A stretch of 64,000 bases of DNA from Streptomyces sp. NBC_01232 (lineage in GTDB: Bacteria > Actinomycetota > Actinomycetes > Streptomycetales > Streptomycetaceae). Position numbers and translations under genes: made by a program. The stretch is taken from contig NZ_CP108518.1 of NCBI RefSeq assembly GCF_035989885.1, positions 4,951,001 through 5,015,000 of the forward strand, in the 5' to 3' direction. Below, in pieces: positions 7,418-16,447 of this stretch. The notes under the pieces are model-generated. The model saw only the letters and a program-made list of their open reading frames with translations. It had not been told where the DNA came from and made no database searches. The number at the start of each line of letters is the position of its first letter. Position 1 is the first letter of the stretch.

Positions 7418-8426
7418 GCCAGTGGTCGATCCCCGCCAGCAGCTTGGCCTGTACGTCGTCGGGCGCCGCGCTCCCGCGCACGGACTGGCGGGCCAGCTCG
7501 GCGAGCTCCGCGTCCGTGAAGGCGTGGTGGCGGCGGGCGATCTCGTACTGGGCCGCGAGCCGGGACCCGAAGAGCAGCGGGTCGTCGGCGCCCAGCGCCA
7601 TGGGGACCCCGGCCTCGAAGAGGGTGCGCAGCGGGACGTCCTCGGGCCGCTCGTAGACCCCGAGGGCGACGTTCGAGGCCGGGCACACCTCGCAGGTGAT
7701 CTGCCGGTCGGCGAGCCGCTTGAGCAGCCGGGGATCCTCGGCGGCGCGGACTCCGTGCCCGATCCGGGAGGCGTGCAGGTCGTCGAGGCAGTCGCGGACG
7801 GAGGACGGGCCGGTGAGCTCGCCGCCGTGCGGGGCGGCGAGGAGCCCGCCCTCGCGGGCGATGGCGAAGGCGCGGTCGAAGTCGCGGGCCATGCCGCGGC
7901 GTTCGTCGTTGGAGAGGCCGAAGCCCACGATGCCGCGGTCGGCGTACCGGACGGCGAGGCGGGCGAGGGTGCGGGCGTCGAGGGGGTGCTTCATGCGGTT
8001 GGCGGCGATGAGGACCCGCATGCCGAGGCCGGTCTCGCGGGAGGCGGAGTCGACGGCGTCGAGGATGATCTCGACGGCCGGGATCATGCCGCCGAGGAGG
8101 GGGGCGTAGGAGGTGGGATCCACCTGGATCTCCAGCCAGCCGCTGCCGTCCCGTACGTCCTCCTCCGCGGCCTCGCGGACCAGGCGCCGGATGTCGTCGG
8201 GCTCGCGCAGGCAGGAGCGGGCGGCGTCGTAGAGCCGCTGGAAGCGGAACCAGCCGCGCTCGTCAGTGGCGCGGAGCTTGGGCGGCTCGCCGGCGGTGAG
8301 GGCGTCGGGCAGGCGCACGCCGTACTTGTCGGCGAGCTCCAGCAGGGTCGATGGCCTCATCGACCCGGTGAAGTGCAGGTGGAGGTGGGCCTTGGGCAGA
8401 AGCGTGAGATCGCGTGCGTGCTCCAT
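7407..8426 (-). CDS. add: adenosine deaminase
   Basis: A 339-residue purine-salvage enzyme, converting adenosine to inosine with zinc. The metal site HLHLHFTGSMR is at the N-terminus, PHGGEL carries the catalytic His/Glu (usually HAGE), RIGHGVR supplies the next His, and GADDPLLFG holds the zinc-binding Asp pair (usually TDDP). CPASN replaces the more common CPTSN. It could be a related adenine or nucleoside deaminase, though adenosine deaminase is the best fit. It is convergent with the orphan gene at 7001-7417, overlapping by 11 bp. Confidence 0.9.
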   Translation of the reverse strand: MEHARDLTLLPKAHLHLHFTGSMRPSTLLELADKYGVRLPDALTAGEPPKLRATDERGWFRFQRLYDAARSCLREPDDIRRLVREAAEEDVRDGSGWLEIQVDPTSYAPLLGGMIPAVEIILDAVDSASRETGLGMRVLIAANRMKHPLDARTLARLAVRYADRGIVGFGLSNDERRGMARDFDRAFAIAREGGLLAAPHGGELTGPSSVRDCLDDLHASRIGHGVRAAEDPRLLKRLADRQITCEVCPASNVALGVYERPEDVPLRTLFEAGVPMALGADDPLLFGSRLAAQYEIARRHHAFTDAELAELARQSVRGSAAPDDVQAKLLAGIDHWLTG

Positions 8427-8532
8427 CTGGTGATCCTGCCGTACCGCTGCGCTCGGCGGGAGGGGGTTTTACCGATCGGGGGCTTGCGCGAACGGGTGAA
8501 CGGGGTGCGGATCCGCTGCGCGGGGGCCTTCC

Positions 8533-8627
8533 GGGCGCCGCCCGGACCCGCGCCTCAATCGCCGGCGAGGCTGAAAAGATCGGGGCTCCGCCCCGGACCC
8601 CGCGCCTCAAACGCCGGCGGGGCTGGA
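8533..8627. repeat. two copies of a dispersed Streptomyces intergenic repeat
   Basis: Copy 1 (8533-8574) and copy 2 (8582-8627) share the core pattern GGGG-CTCCGCCCC / CCCGCGCCTCAA-CGCCGGCG-GGCTG. I recognise this pattern as common in Streptomyces intergenic regions. Copy 1 is more diverged (CAATCGCC versus CAAACGCC). Confidence 0.65.
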
Positions 8628-8660
8628 AGTGGCCCGGCGGGGCTGGAAGTGGCCCGGCGG
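8621..8660. repeat. perfect 20-bp tandem duplication
   Basis: GGCTGGAAGTGGCCCGGCGG is present at 8621-8640 and repeated exactly at 8641-8660. It extends the tail of the second intergenic repeat copy and looks like a recent slippage duplication. Confidence 0.9.
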
Positions 8661-8670
8661 GGCCGAAACG

Positions 8671-8708
8671 CCTGGGCGGCGGCACCCTCAGGGGTGCCGC
8701 CGCCCAGG
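8671..8708 (-). terminator. terminator of the aminotransferase
   Basis: A perfect 17-bp stem: CCTGGGCGGCGGCACCC (8671-8687) with GGGTGCCGCCGCCCAGG (8692-8708), loop TCAG. It begins 24 bp after the stop codon on the minus strand. Confidence 0.8.
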
Positions 8709-8731
8709 TCGTGCCGCCGGCCGCGTCAGGC

Positions 8732-9958
8732 CTAGGCCTTGGCCTCGGCCAGGAGCTTCTGGACGCGGGACACGCCCTCCACCAGGTCCTCGTCGCCCAG
8801 GGCGTAGGACAGGCGCAGGTAGCCGGGGGTGCCGAAGGCCTCGCCCGGGACGACCGCGACCTCGACCTCGTCCAGGATCAGGGCGGCGAGCTCGACGGAG
8901 GTCTGCGGGCGCTTGCCGCGGATCTCCTTGCCGAGCAGCTCCTTGACCGACGGGTACGCGTAGAACGCGCCCTCGGGGGTGGGGCAGAAGACGCCGTCGA
9001 TCTCGTTCAGCATCTTGACCATGGTCTGGCGGCGGCGGTCGAAGGCCTTCCGCATCTCCGCGACCGCGTCCAGGTTGCCGGAGACGGCGGCCAGTGCCGC
9101 GACCTGTGCCACGTTGGAGACGTTGGAGGTGGCGTGCGACTGGAGGTTGGTCGCGGCCTTGATGACGTCCTGCGGGGCGATGATCCAGCCCACGCGCCAG
9201 CCGGTCATGGCGTACGTCTTGGCGACGCCGTTGACGACGATGCACTTGTCGCGCAGGGCGGGGACGAGGACGGGCAGCGAGGTGAACTTCGCGTCGCCGT
9301 AGACCAGGTGCTCGTAGATCTCGTCGGTCATCACCCACAGGCCGTGCTCGGCGGCCCACTCGCCGATCGCGCGGGCGTCGGCCTCGCTGTAGACGGCGCC
9401 GGTCGGGTTGGACGGGGAGACGAACAGGACGACCTTGGTGCGCTCGGTGCGCGCGGCCTCCAGCTGCTCGACGGAGACCCGGTAGCCGGTGGTCTCGTCG
9501 GCGACGACCTCGACCGGGACACCGCCGGCGAGACGGATCGACTCCGGGTAGGTGGTCCAGTACGGAGCCGGGACGATGACCTCGTCACCCGGGTCCAGGA
9601 TGGCCGCGAAGGCCTCGTAGATGGCCTGCTTGCCGCCGTTGGTCACCAGGATCTGCGAGGCCTCGACCTCGTAGCCGGAGTCGCGCAGCGTCTTGGCGGC
9701 GATCGCGGCCTTGAGCTCGGGCAGACCGCCGGCCGGGGTGTAGCGGTGGTACTTGGGGTTGCGGCAGGCCTCGACCGCGGCCTCGACGATGTAGTCCGGG
9801 GTCGGGAAGTCGGGCTCGCCGGCACCGAAGCCGATCACCGGGCGCCCGGCGGCCTTGAGGGCCTTGGCCTTGGCGTCCACGGCGAGGGTGGCGGACTCGG
9901 AAATGGCGCCGATACGGGCGGACACCCGGCGCTCGGAGGAAGGCGTTGCAGAGGTCAT
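8732..9958 (-). CDS. aspC: aspartate/class I aminotransferase, PLP-dependent
   Basis: A 408-residue fold-type I aminotransferase. The ATG at 9958 ([20 protein letters not shown]) gives the usual family length; an upstream in-frame start exists but is unlikely. Landmarks are [12 protein letters not shown], the PYWTTYPES segment, [14 protein letters not shown] and the PLP Schiff-base lysine in [16 protein letters not shown]. It probably converts aspartate and 2-oxoglutarate to oxaloacetate and glutamate, but substrate range within this clade is broad. It is divergent from tRNA-Trp. Confidence 0.92.
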   Translation of the reverse strand: MTSATPSSERRVSARIGAISESATLAVDAKAKALKAAGRPVIGFGAGEPDFPTPDYIVEAAVEACRNPKYHRYTPAGGLPELKAAIAAKTLRDSGYEVEASQILVTNGGKQAIYEAFAAILDPGDEVIVPAPYWTTYPESIRLAGGVPVEVVADETTGYRVSVEQLEAARTERTKVVLFVSPSNPTGAVYSEADARAIGEWAAEHGLWVMTDEIYEHLVYGDAKFTSLPVLVPALRDKCIVVNGVAKTYAMTGWRVGWIIAPQDVIKAATNLQSHATSNVSNVAQVAALAAVSGNLDAVAEMRKAFDRRRQTMVKMLNEIDGVFCPTPEGAFYAYPSVKELLGKEIRGKRPQTSVELAALILDEVEVAVVPGEAFGTPGYLRLSYALGDEDLVEGVSRVQKLLAEAKA

Positions 9959-10038
9959 ACGAGCAATCGTCCCAGACGGCAAAGAAGCCCCGCACACCGT
10001 TTCAGTCAACGGACGGCCGTATGTCAGGAAGGGCGCTG

Positions 10039-10068
10039 TTCGACGTCAGGGCCCGGTTCACGTACACT
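10039..10068 (+). promoter_or_regulatory. candidate promoter upstream of tRNA-Trp/secE
   Basis: TTCGAC (10039-10044) and TACACT (10063-10068) are spaced by 18 bp. A second -10-like TAGGTT at 10135-10140, closer to the tRNA, has no good -35. Confidence 0.35.
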
Positions 10069-10151
10069 CACCTGTCGTTGGACCTCAGCAGCCGCTGCAG
10101 AGCGCGAGCACTCCGTGCACTCGCTCGGATGCGGTAGGTTGGGGGACGCAA

Positions 10152-10224
10152 AGGGTCGTAGCTCAATTGGTAGAGCACTGGTCTCCAAAACCAGCGGTTG
10201 GGGGTTCGAGTCCCTCCGGCCCTG
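10152..10224 (+). tRNA. tRNA-Trp (CCA)
   Basis: A cloverleaf of 73 nt: acceptor AGGGTCG pairs with CGGCCCT (one T-G), D-arm GCTC/GAGC, anticodon stem CTGGT/ACCAG with loop CTCCAAA (anticodon CCA), T-arm GGGGG-TTCGAGT-CCCTC, discriminator G, CCA not encoded. The tRNA-Trp/secE/nusG order is typical of actinobacteria. Confidence 0.95.
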
Positions 10225-10330
10225 CTCCACACTCCATCTCGGACGTGTGTGCGCAGGTACGTACTTAGATGCAACGCCGTGCGGCGCAACCGGGCGCGGT
10301 ACGGCCACGACCCGGATTCAGGTGAGAGAC

Positions 10331-10612
10331 GTGACGGACGCCCTGGGCTCCATCGACATGCCTGACGCCGAGGACGAGACGCGCGAGAAGAAGGCCCGCA
10401 AGGGCGGCAAGCGCGGCAAGAAGGGTCCTCTGGGCCGGCTCGCGCTTTTCTACCGCCAGATTGTCGCGGAACTCCGCAAGGTTGTCTGGCCGACTCGCAA
10501 CCAGCTCACGACGTACACCACCGTGGTGATTGTCTTCGTGGTCATCATGATCGGTCTGGTGACCGTGATTGACTTTGGGTTCGAAAAAGCCATCAAGTTC
10601 GTCTTCGGCTGA
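10331..10612 (+). CDS. secE: preprotein translocase subunit SecE
   Basis: A 93-residue single-pass membrane protein of the SecYEG channel. The N-terminal half is charged ([16 protein letters not shown]). The conserved amphipathic helix and hinge [20 protein letters not shown] is followed by one transmembrane helix ([20 protein letters not shown]). The GTG at 10331 has GGTGAG at 10321-10326. An alternative ATG at 10358 would remove nine residues. It forms an operon with nusG (82-bp gap). Confidence 0.95.
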   Translation: MTDALGSIDMPDAEDETREKKARKGGKRGKKGPLGRLALFYRQIVAELRKVVWPTRNQLTTYTTVVIVFVVIMIGLVTVIDFGFEKAIKFVFG

Positions 10613-10694
10613 TCCCGCGGGGGGCGGCGCCTTGATGGTGTCGCCCGTTTTCGCATGTTCCACCACCTTTTGTATCCAGGAAGAAGCAGCCACC

Positions 10695-11585
10695 GTGTCT
10701 GACCCGAACCTGAACGCGAGCCCCGACTCCGTCGAGTCCGTCGAGGACGCGCTCGACATCGTCGAGGCGGCGGACGCGGACCGCGACGAAGTCGAGCTCG
10801 CCGACGAAGCCGAGGCGGGTGTCGCCGCCGAAGAGGCCGCGCTGCACGTCGAGTCCGACGAGGACGAGGCTGACGCCGAGATCGAGGACGACGCAGAGGT
10901 CGAAGAGGCTGCTGACGACGCCGAGGCCGACGAGGAAGAGGCCGAAGAGGCCGCCCCGGCCGAGCCCGTCGACCCCATCCAGGCCCTGCGCGAGGAGCTG
11001 CGCCTCCTCCCCGGCGAGTGGTACGTGATCCACACCTACGCCGGCTACGAGAAGCGCGTGAAGGCGAACCTGGAGCAGCGTGCCGTCTCGCTGAACGTCG
11101 AGGAGTTCATCTACCAGGCCGAGGTGCCCGAGGAAGAGATCGTCCAGATCAAGAACGGCGAGCGCAAGAACGTCCGGCAGAACAAGCTGCCCGGTTACGT
11201 TCTCGTCCGCATGGATCTGACGAACGAGTCCTGGGGCGTCGTCCGCAACACGCCCGGCGTCACCGGCTTCGTCGGCAACGCGTACGACCCGTACCCGCTG
11301 ACCCTGGACGAGATCGTCAAGATGCTCGCCCCGGAGGCGCAGGAGAAGGCCGCCAAGGCCGCCGCGGAAGAGGCCGGTCTGCCCGCGCCCGCCGTCAAGC
11401 GCACCATCGAGGTCCTGGACTTCGAGGTCGGCGACTCGGTCACCGTCACCGACGGCCCGTTCGCGACGCTGCAGGCGACCATCAACGAGATCAACCCCGA
11501 CTCGAAGAAGGTCAAGGGCCTCGTCGAGATCTTCGGCCGCGAGACCCCGGTCGAGCTCAGCTTCGACCAGATCCAGAAGAACTGA
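10695..11585 (+). CDS. nusG: transcription termination/antitermination protein NusG, with acidic N-terminal extension
   Basis: A 296-residue protein from the GTG at 10695. Residues 1-100 are an extended, highly acidic Glu/Asp/Ala tail, absent from E. coli NusG. The NGN domain follows ([42 protein letters not shown]), then a KOW domain ([18 protein letters not shown]) ending in KN. It binds the clamp of RNA polymerase and couples to Rho and ribosomes. A strong terminator separates it from rplK. Confidence 0.95.
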   Translation: MSDPNLNASPDSVESVEDALDIVEAADADRDEVELADEAEAGVAAEEAALHVESDEDEADAEIEDDAEVEEAADDAEADEEEAEEAAPAEPVDPIQALREELRLLPGEWYVIHTYAGYEKRVKANLEQRAVSLNVEEFIYQAEVPEEEIVQIKNGERKNVRQNKLPGYVLVRMDLTNESWGVVRNTPGVTGFVGNAYDPYPLTLDEIVKMLAPEAQEKAAKAAAEEAGLPAPAVKRTIEVLDFEVGDSVTVTDGPFATLQATINEINPDSKKVKGLVEIFGRETPVELSFDQIQKN

Positions 11586-11610
11586 ATCTTCTGAGCGACA
11601 GCTTCCGGAC

Positions 11611-11655
11611 AGGTCAGATCGCCCAGTGAAGGGCGGTCTGACCTGCTCGGTTTTT
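11611..11655 (+). terminator. rho-independent terminator of secE-nusG
   Basis: AGGTCAGATCGCCC pairs with GGGCGGTCTGACCT around AGTGAA, followed by TTTTT at 11651-11655. Confidence 0.9.
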
Positions 11656-11659
11656 GGCC

Positions 11660-11689
11660 CCGCACCGATACCCGTTATCGTGGTGCGGT
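11660..11689 (+). promoter_or_regulatory. imperfect hairpin in the rplK leader
   Basis: CCGCACCGATA and TATCGTGGTGCGG pair with a two-base bulge about 60-90 bases before rplK. It could be part of the promoter region or an L1/L11 autoregulatory site. I cannot decide between these. Confidence 0.35.
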
Positions 11690-11751
11690 ATGCCTCCATC
11701 CGGATGACCGGATCGGCGGCTGAAAACTCTCACTAGGACCCGGAGAGAGCA

Positions 11752-12186
11752 ATGCCTCCCAAGAAGAAGAAGATCACGGGGCTTATCAAGCTCCAGATCA
11801 AGGCCGGTGCGGCCAACCCGGCTCCGCCGGTCGGCCCCGCGCTCGGTCAGCACGGCGTCAACATCATGGAGTTCTGCAAGGCCTACAACGCCGCGACCGA
11901 GTCGCAGCGTGGCATGGTCGTGCCGGTGGAGATCACGGTCTACGACGACCGTTCCTTCACCTTCATCACCAAGACTCCGCCGGCCGCGCGCCTCATCCTG
12001 AAGCACGCGGGCATCGAGAAGGGCTCCGGCGAGCCCCACAAGACCAAGGTCGCCAAGCTCACGGCTGCCCAGGTCAAGGAGATCGCCGAGCTGAAGATGC
12101 CCGACCTGAACGCCAACGACATCGACGCCGCCGTCAAGATCATTGCCGGCACCGCGCGTTCGATGGGCGTCACCGTCGAAGGCTGA
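11752..12186 (+). CDS. rplK: 50S ribosomal protein L11
   Basis: A 144-residue protein with GGAGAG upstream of the ATG. It shows the N-terminal [20 protein letters not shown] proline-rich segment, which in this family contacts thiostrepton-type antibiotics, and the RNA-binding C-terminal domain ending [13 protein letters not shown]. It forms the GTPase-associated centre base with 23S rRNA and the L10/L12 stalk. It is co-directional with rplA after 88 bp. Confidence 0.97.
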   Translation: MPPKKKKITGLIKLQIKAGAANPAPPVGPALGQHGVNIMEFCKAYNAATESQRGMVVPVEITVYDDRSFTFITKTPPAARLILKHAGIEKGSGEPHKTKVAKLTAAQVKEIAELKMPDLNANDIDAAVKIIAGTARSMGVTVEG

Positions 12187-12274
12187 TCCAGCCACCCCCA
12201 GCACCATCAGTGGTAGGACCAAGCGCTGGTCCGCACCACGACTCCATGCCTGAAGCCAAAACACAGGAGCAGAA

Positions 12275-13003
12275 GTGAAGCGCAGCAAGACTCTCCGCGC
12301 TGCGGACGCCAAGGTCGACCGGGAGAAGCTGTACGCCCCGCTCGAGGCCGTCCGTCTCGCCAAGGAGACCTCCACGACCAAGTTCGACAGCACCGTCGAG
12401 ATCGCCTTCCGCCTGGGTGTCGACCCGCGCAAGGCCGACCAGATGGTCCGCGGCACCGTGAACCTCCCGCACGGCACCGGCAAGACCGCCCGGGTCCTGG
12501 TCTTCGCGACCGGTGACCGTGCTGCGGCCGCGGAAGCCGCCGGCGCCGACATCGTCGGCGATGACGAGCTGATCAACGAGATCGCCAAGGGCAACCGCCT
12601 GAACGAGTTCGACGCCGTTGTGGCCACCCCGGACCTCATGGGCAAGGTCGGCCGCCTCGGCCGCGTGCTCGGTCCCCGTGGCCTCATGCCGAACCCGAAG
12701 ACCGGCACCGTCACGATGGACGTCGCGAAGGCTGTCACCGAGATCAAGGGTGGCAAGATCGAGTTCCGCGTCGACAAGCACTCGAACCTGCACTTCATCA
12801 TCGGCAAGGTCTCCTTCTCCGATGAGCAGCTGGTCGAGAACTACGGCGCGGCGCTGGACGAGATCCTTCGTCTGAAGCCGTCCGCCGCGAAGGGCCGCTA
12901 CATCAAGAAGGCCGCCCTGAGCACCACGATGGGCCCCGGCATCCAGCTGGACTCCAACCGCACCCGGAACCTCCTCGTCGAGGAAGACCCGGCTGCTGTC
13001 TGA
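12275..13003 (+). CDS. rplA: 50S ribosomal protein L1
   Basis: A 242-residue protein from a GTG start with AGGAG upstream. Conserved blocks are [39 protein letters not shown] and [19 protein letters not shown]. It binds the L1 stalk of 23S rRNA and in many bacteria represses its own operon. A strong terminator follows, so rplKA is one transcription unit. Confidence 0.97.
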   Translation: MKRSKTLRAADAKVDREKLYAPLEAVRLAKETSTTKFDSTVEIAFRLGVDPRKADQMVRGTVNLPHGTGKTARVLVFATGDRAAAAEAAGADIVGDDELINEIAKGNRLNEFDAVVATPDLMGKVGRLGRVLGPRGLMPNPKTGTVTMDVAKAVTEIKGGKIEFRVDKHSNLHFIIGKVSFSDEQLVENYGAALDEILRLKPSAAKGRYIKKAALSTTMGPGIQLDSNRTRNLLVEEDPAAV

Positions 13004-13037
13004 TCGGGGTGAGCCCGACGGCTCACTGATCGGCTGA

Positions 13038-13080
13038 ACGGGCCCCTCGCCCCCTTCACAGGGTGGCGGGGGGCCCGTTT
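13038..13080 (+). terminator. terminator of rplKA
   Basis: ACGGGCCCC...CGCCCCC pairs with GGCGGGGGGCCCGT, followed by TTT. The stem is long and very G+C-rich. Confidence 0.8.
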
Positions 13081-13188
13081 CCGTGTCGAGGGCCACATAT
13101 CCCTTGACCGGGGCGATAAGGGCGCGCGTCGCGGCCGGTGGGGAACGTAGGGTCGCCCCTGGACCAAGTGATCTATCAAGGGGTGGGG

Positions 13189-14139
13189 ATGCGCGTGTCC
13201 GCGTACCGGAGGAAGACCATCGGCGCCGCGCTGGCCGCCGTACTGCTCGTGGGCGGAGCCACGGCGTGCGAGAACGGCGGGAAGGACGGCGGGGGCAAGG
13301 CCGCGGCCCCGGGGGCGTCCGCGCAGCCGGAGCGGCCCGTGGCGGGCGGATCCGCCGCCGAGGCGCTCACGGCCGCGTACAAGAAGACCTCCGCGGCCAA
13401 GTCGGCCAAGATCCGCATGACCATGTCGATGCCTGCATCGGCGGGCGCCGGCGGAACCATGGAGATGACCGGCACCCAGGGCTGGAACCCGCAGGTCATG
13501 GACATCACCGTGAAGGGCGCGCCGACCCTGGGGGCCGGCAGCGAGTCCATGCGCATGATCATGTCGAACAACGTCATGTTCATGGAGGTGCCGAAGGACT
13601 CCCCGATGGCCGACGGCCTGGACGGCAAGCGCTGGATGAAGCTCGACATCACCGCCGCGGCGCAGGCTTCCGGCGACGCCGAGGCGATGAAGAAGCTCAG
13701 CGGCATGAACGCCATGGACGGCAACCAGGACCCGGCCAAGCAGCTCGCCCTGCTGCTCAGCTCGCCGAACGTGAAGCACCTCGGGGCCGAGAAGGTCGAG
13801 GGCACGGACGCCGAGCACTACAAGGGCACCTTGTCCTTCGAGGAGATGCTCGCTGCGAACGAGCCCTCCAAGGTGCTCTCGGAGGCCGAGCGCGCCGCGC
13901 TCGTGGAGGCCACGAAGAAGGCCGGCATCAAGGGCTACGACATGGACGTCTGGGTCAACAAGGACGGCTACCCGGTCCGGATGAAGGTCGCCATCGGGAC
14001 GCCCCAGGGGACCATGAACATGGACGCCCACTACTCGGACTACGGCTCCGCGGCCACCGTCGCGACCCCGCCGGAGAACGAGACCTTCGACCTCTTCGCG
14101 ATGCTCAAGGAGCTGGGCAAGACCGGCGCGGGGGCCTGA
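13189..14139 (+). CDS. secreted lipoprotein (LppX/LprAFG-like), copy 1
   Basis: A 316-residue protein. The ATG at 13189 follows AAGGGGTGGGG. The N-terminus has basic RRK, a hydrophobic core (TIGAALAAVLLVGG) and the lipobox ATAC, so it should be lipid-modified and anchored to the outer face of the membrane. The mature part has the AYKKTSAAKSAKIRMTMSM and MDVWVNKDGYPVRMKV segments seen in LppX/LprAFG-like beta-rich lipoproteins, which bind lipids or glycolipids in mycobacteria. The next gene is a clear paralogue. The function in Streptomyces is unknown. Confidence 0.82.
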   Translation: MRVSAYRRKTIGAALAAVLLVGGATACENGGKDGGGKAAAPGASAQPERPVAGGSAAEALTAAYKKTSAAKSAKIRMTMSMPASAGAGGTMEMTGTQGWNPQVMDITVKGAPTLGAGSESMRMIMSNNVMFMEVPKDSPMADGLDGKRWMKLDITAAAQASGDAEAMKKLSGMNAMDGNQDPAKQLALLLSSPNVKHLGAEKVEGTDAEHYKGTLSFEEMLAANEPSKVLSEAERAALVEATKKAGIKGYDMDVWVNKDGYPVRMKVAIGTPQGTMNMDAHYSDYGSAATVATPPENETFDLFAMLKELGKTGAGA

Positions 14140-14221
14140 CCGTCCCGCGCGCCCGGAGGAGCCGTACGCAGTGCGGCACCCGCACGTCAGCAACACAGAT
14201 CCACCCATGGGGGAGAACCGG

Positions 14222-15112
14222 ATGCACAACGCTGTCCTGACCCGAGCCGGTATCGCGGCGGCGGGCACCGCACTGCTCGTGGGGGGCCTGACGGCCTGCG
14301 GCGGCGACAAGGCAGGCGAGGGCGCCGCACAGGCCGAGGGGGGCAGGACCGCGGACGCGGAGGCGCATTCCCCCGTGGAGGCGGTGAAGGCGTCCTACCT
14401 GAAGACGGTGGCCGCCAAGTTCGCCAAGGCGGAGCTGTCCATCGTCGGGTCCGACGGCAGGACCAAGGGCCAGTCCGGCTCGAAGGGCTGGTACCCGGCC
14501 GGCCACGACCTGACCCTCAAGAGCGAGAAGCCCGACACCCGCTCGGTCATGATCGGCGACGTGATCTACAGCCAGCTGCGCGAGCCGGTCGAGGGCAAGA
14601 GCTGGATGAGCATGGACCTGGCCAAGGACGGCAAGCCGGGGGTCCGGCTCAACGACGACCCTGCCGAGTACCTCGCCATGCTGCTGGGCCAGGAGAAGCT
14701 CACGCACGTCGGCCCGGAGAAGACCGCCGACGGCATCGACGCCGAGCACTACAGGGGCAGCCTCACCAACGAGGACCTGATCAAGGCGGACGAGTCCACC
14801 AAGGCCATGTCGGAGGCGAACCGCCAGTACCTCCGCGAGGCCGTGAAGCACATCACGGCCTTCGAGGTGGACCTGTGGATCGGCAAGGACGGCTACCCCG
14901 TGCGCGCGGACACCGTGAGCACGGACGCCAAGGGCACGACGAGGACCACGGCGAAGTTCTCCGACTTCGGCGCGGTGGCCCCGGTCCAGGCCCCGCCGGC
15001 CGATCAGGTCATCTCCTTCGACGACCTGATGAAGGAGACCGACCGGAAGCTCAAGGAGGCCGACAAGACGCTCCGGGACGCCGGACTGGGCGGCCTGGAC
15101 CTCGACTCCTGA
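14222..15112 (+). CDS. secreted lipoprotein (LppX/LprAFG-like), copy 2
   Basis: A 296-residue paralogue of the preceding gene, 82 bp downstream. The lipobox is LTAC after RAGIAAAGTALLVGG. Matching blocks include DPAEYLAMLL, DAEHYRGSL and VDLWIGKDGYPVRAD. The ATG at 14222 has GGGGGAGA upstream; an in-frame ATG lies at 14207. The two probably arose by tandem duplication and may be co-transcribed. Lipid or surface-polymer binding is inferred from the family only. The rplJ promoter begins seven bases after its stop codon. Confidence 0.82.
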   Translation: MHNAVLTRAGIAAAGTALLVGGLTACGGDKAGEGAAQAEGGRTADAEAHSPVEAVKASYLKTVAAKFAKAELSIVGSDGRTKGQSGSKGWYPAGHDLTLKSEKPDTRSVMIGDVIYSQLREPVEGKSWMSMDLAKDGKPGVRLNDDPAEYLAMLLGQEKLTHVGPEKTADGIDAEHYRGSLTNEDLIKADESTKAMSEANRQYLREAVKHITAFEVDLWIGKDGYPVRADTVSTDAKGTTRTTAKFSDFGAVAPVQAPPADQVISFDDLMKETDRKLKEADKTLRDAGLGGLDLDS

Positions 15113-15118
15113 GGCGAT

Positions 15119-15148
15119 TTGCCTCGGCTGCACCCCTTCACGTAGTCT
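15119..15148 (+). promoter_or_regulatory. rplJ-rplL promoter
   Basis: TTGCCT (15119-15124) and TAGTCT (15143-15148) with an 18-bp spacer, just before the L10 leader RNA. Confidence 0.6.
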
Positions 15149-15154
15149 TCCCCA

Positions 15155-15309
15155 GAAGCCAAAGACCGCTGGTCGTTGCCGTGCCTGCAAGGGTGCGGTG
15201 GCCGAAGGATCCGCTGAATGCGGACGACCCGCGTAGGTGACTGTGGAAGGTTCCCGGAATTCGTTCCGGTTGAGCCACGCCCTGGCGCCTGCGCCGGGGC
15301 GTTTCTTAT
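15155..15309 (+). ncRNA. ribosomal protein L10 leader RNA with attenuator
   Basis: The long structured leader before rplJ matches the position of the known L10 leader, where the L10(L12) complex binds its own mRNA. It ends in a hairpin, CGCCC-T-GGCGC with GCGCC-G-GGGCG (15278-15301), followed by TTTCTTATT, which looks like a transcription attenuator placed about 50 bases before the rplJ start codon. Confidence 0.7.
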
Positions 15310-15359
15310 TTCAGCCCCTTCTGAGCGGTCCTCATCACCCGGAAGGAGGCGAACGCACC

Positions 15360-15890
15360 ATGCCGACGCCCAACAAGGCTGCATCGGTAGCCGAGCTCAA
15401 GGACGCGTTCCAGAGCTCGAACGCCGCCGTGCTGACCGAGTACCGGGGTCTCACCGTCGCGCAGCTCAAGACGCTGCGTCGCTCCCTTGGTGAGAACGCC
15501 CAGTACGCCGTGGTGAAGAACACGCTGACCAAGATTGCGGCCAACCAGGCCGGGATCACCGCGCTGGACGAGCACTTCGCTGGTCCGACCGCGGTCGCCT
15601 TCATCACCGGTGACCCGGTGGAGTCGGCGAAGAGCCTGCGTGACTTCGCCAAGGAAAACCCCAACCTCATCATCAAGGCGGGTGTCCTTGATGGTAAGGC
15701 GCTCACCGCCGATGAGATCAAGAAGCTTGCGGACCTCGAGTCCCGCGAGGTTCTGCTCAGCAAGCTGGCCGGCGCGTTCAAGGGCAAGCAGTCTCAGGCT
15801 GCCTCGCTCTTCCAGGCGCTGCCGTCGAAGTTCGTCCGCACCGCGGAAGCGCTTCGCGTCAAGCTCGCCGAGCAGGGCGGTGCCGAGTAA
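15360..15890 (+). CDS. rplJ: 50S ribosomal protein L10
   Basis: A 176-residue protein from the ATG at 15360 with GGAAGGAGG upstream. The N-terminal [20 protein letters not shown] globular domain binds 23S rRNA next to L11. The C-terminal helix carries L7/L12 dimers. The upstream L10 leader suggests autoregulation. It is co-transcribed with rplL, 110 bp downstream. Confidence 0.97.
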   Translation: MPTPNKAASVAELKDAFQSSNAAVLTEYRGLTVAQLKTLRRSLGENAQYAVVKNTLTKIAANQAGITALDEHFAGPTAVAFITGDPVESAKSLRDFAKENPNLIIKAGVLDGKALTADEIKKLADLESREVLLSKLAGAFKGKQSQAASLFQALPSKFVRTAEALRVKLAEQGGAE

Positions 15891-16000
15891 TTCGGCTCGC
15901 GCACTGATCCACGCCGCCTAGTGCGTGGGTCGTAGCGGGCCGTTACGCCCGCCTCTATATACATCCGGCACCTGCCGAATTAGTGGAAGGATCGCCCATC

Positions 16001-16384
16001 ATGGCGAAGCTCTCTCAGGACGACCTCCTCGCCCAGTTCGAGGAGATGACCCTCATCGAGCTCTCCGAGTTCGTTAAGGCCTTCGAGGAGAAGTTCGACG
16101 TCACCGCCGCCGCGGCCGTCGCCGTTGCCGGCCCCGCCGCCGGTGGCGCTGCCCCCGAGGCCGCCGAGGAGCAGGACGAGTTCGACGTCATCCTCACCGG
16201 TGCCGGCGACAAGAAGATCCAGGTCATCAAGGTCGTGCGTGAGCTGACCTCCCTGGGCCTGAAGGAGGCCAAGGACCTCGTGGACGGCGCTCCGAAGCCG
16301 GTCCTCGAGAAGGTCGCCAAGGAGGCCGCCGAGAAGGCTGCCGAGTCCCTCAAGGCTGCCGGCGCGGCTGTCGAGGTCAAGTAA
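16001..16384 (+). CDS. rplL: 50S ribosomal protein L7/L12
   Basis: A 127-residue acidic stalk protein. The N-terminal dimerisation domain ([20 protein letters not shown]) is joined through an Ala/Gly-rich hinge (about residues 38-55) to the factor-binding C-terminal domain ([20 protein letters not shown]). It recruits translational GTPases. It is followed by a strong terminator. Confidence 0.97.
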   Translation: MAKLSQDDLLAQFEEMTLIELSEFVKAFEEKFDVTAAAAVAVAGPAAGGAAPEAAEEQDEFDVILTGAGDKKIQVIKVVRELTSLGLKEAKDLVDGAPKPVLEKVAKEAAEKAAESLKAAGAAVEVK

Positions 16385-16414
16385 CACCTCTGGGGCCTCT
16401 CTGAGGCCCCTTCC

Positions 16415-16447
16415 AAGGGCGATCACCCGTAAGGGTGGTCGCCCTTT
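16415..16447 (+). terminator. terminator of rplJL
   Basis: AAGGGCGATCACCC (16415-16428) pairs with GGGTGGTCGCCCTT around GTAA, followed by T. A smaller hairpin (GGGGCCTC/GAGGCCCC, 16392-16410) precedes it. Confidence 0.85.

Larger units (their letters stand above)
8427..8731. other. intergenic region between add and the aminotransferase
   Basis: No gene is seen. It holds the add promoter side, two copies of a Streptomyces-type intergenic repeat (8533-8627), a 20-bp tandem duplication (8621-8660) and the aminotransferase terminator (8671-8708). Confidence 0.7.
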
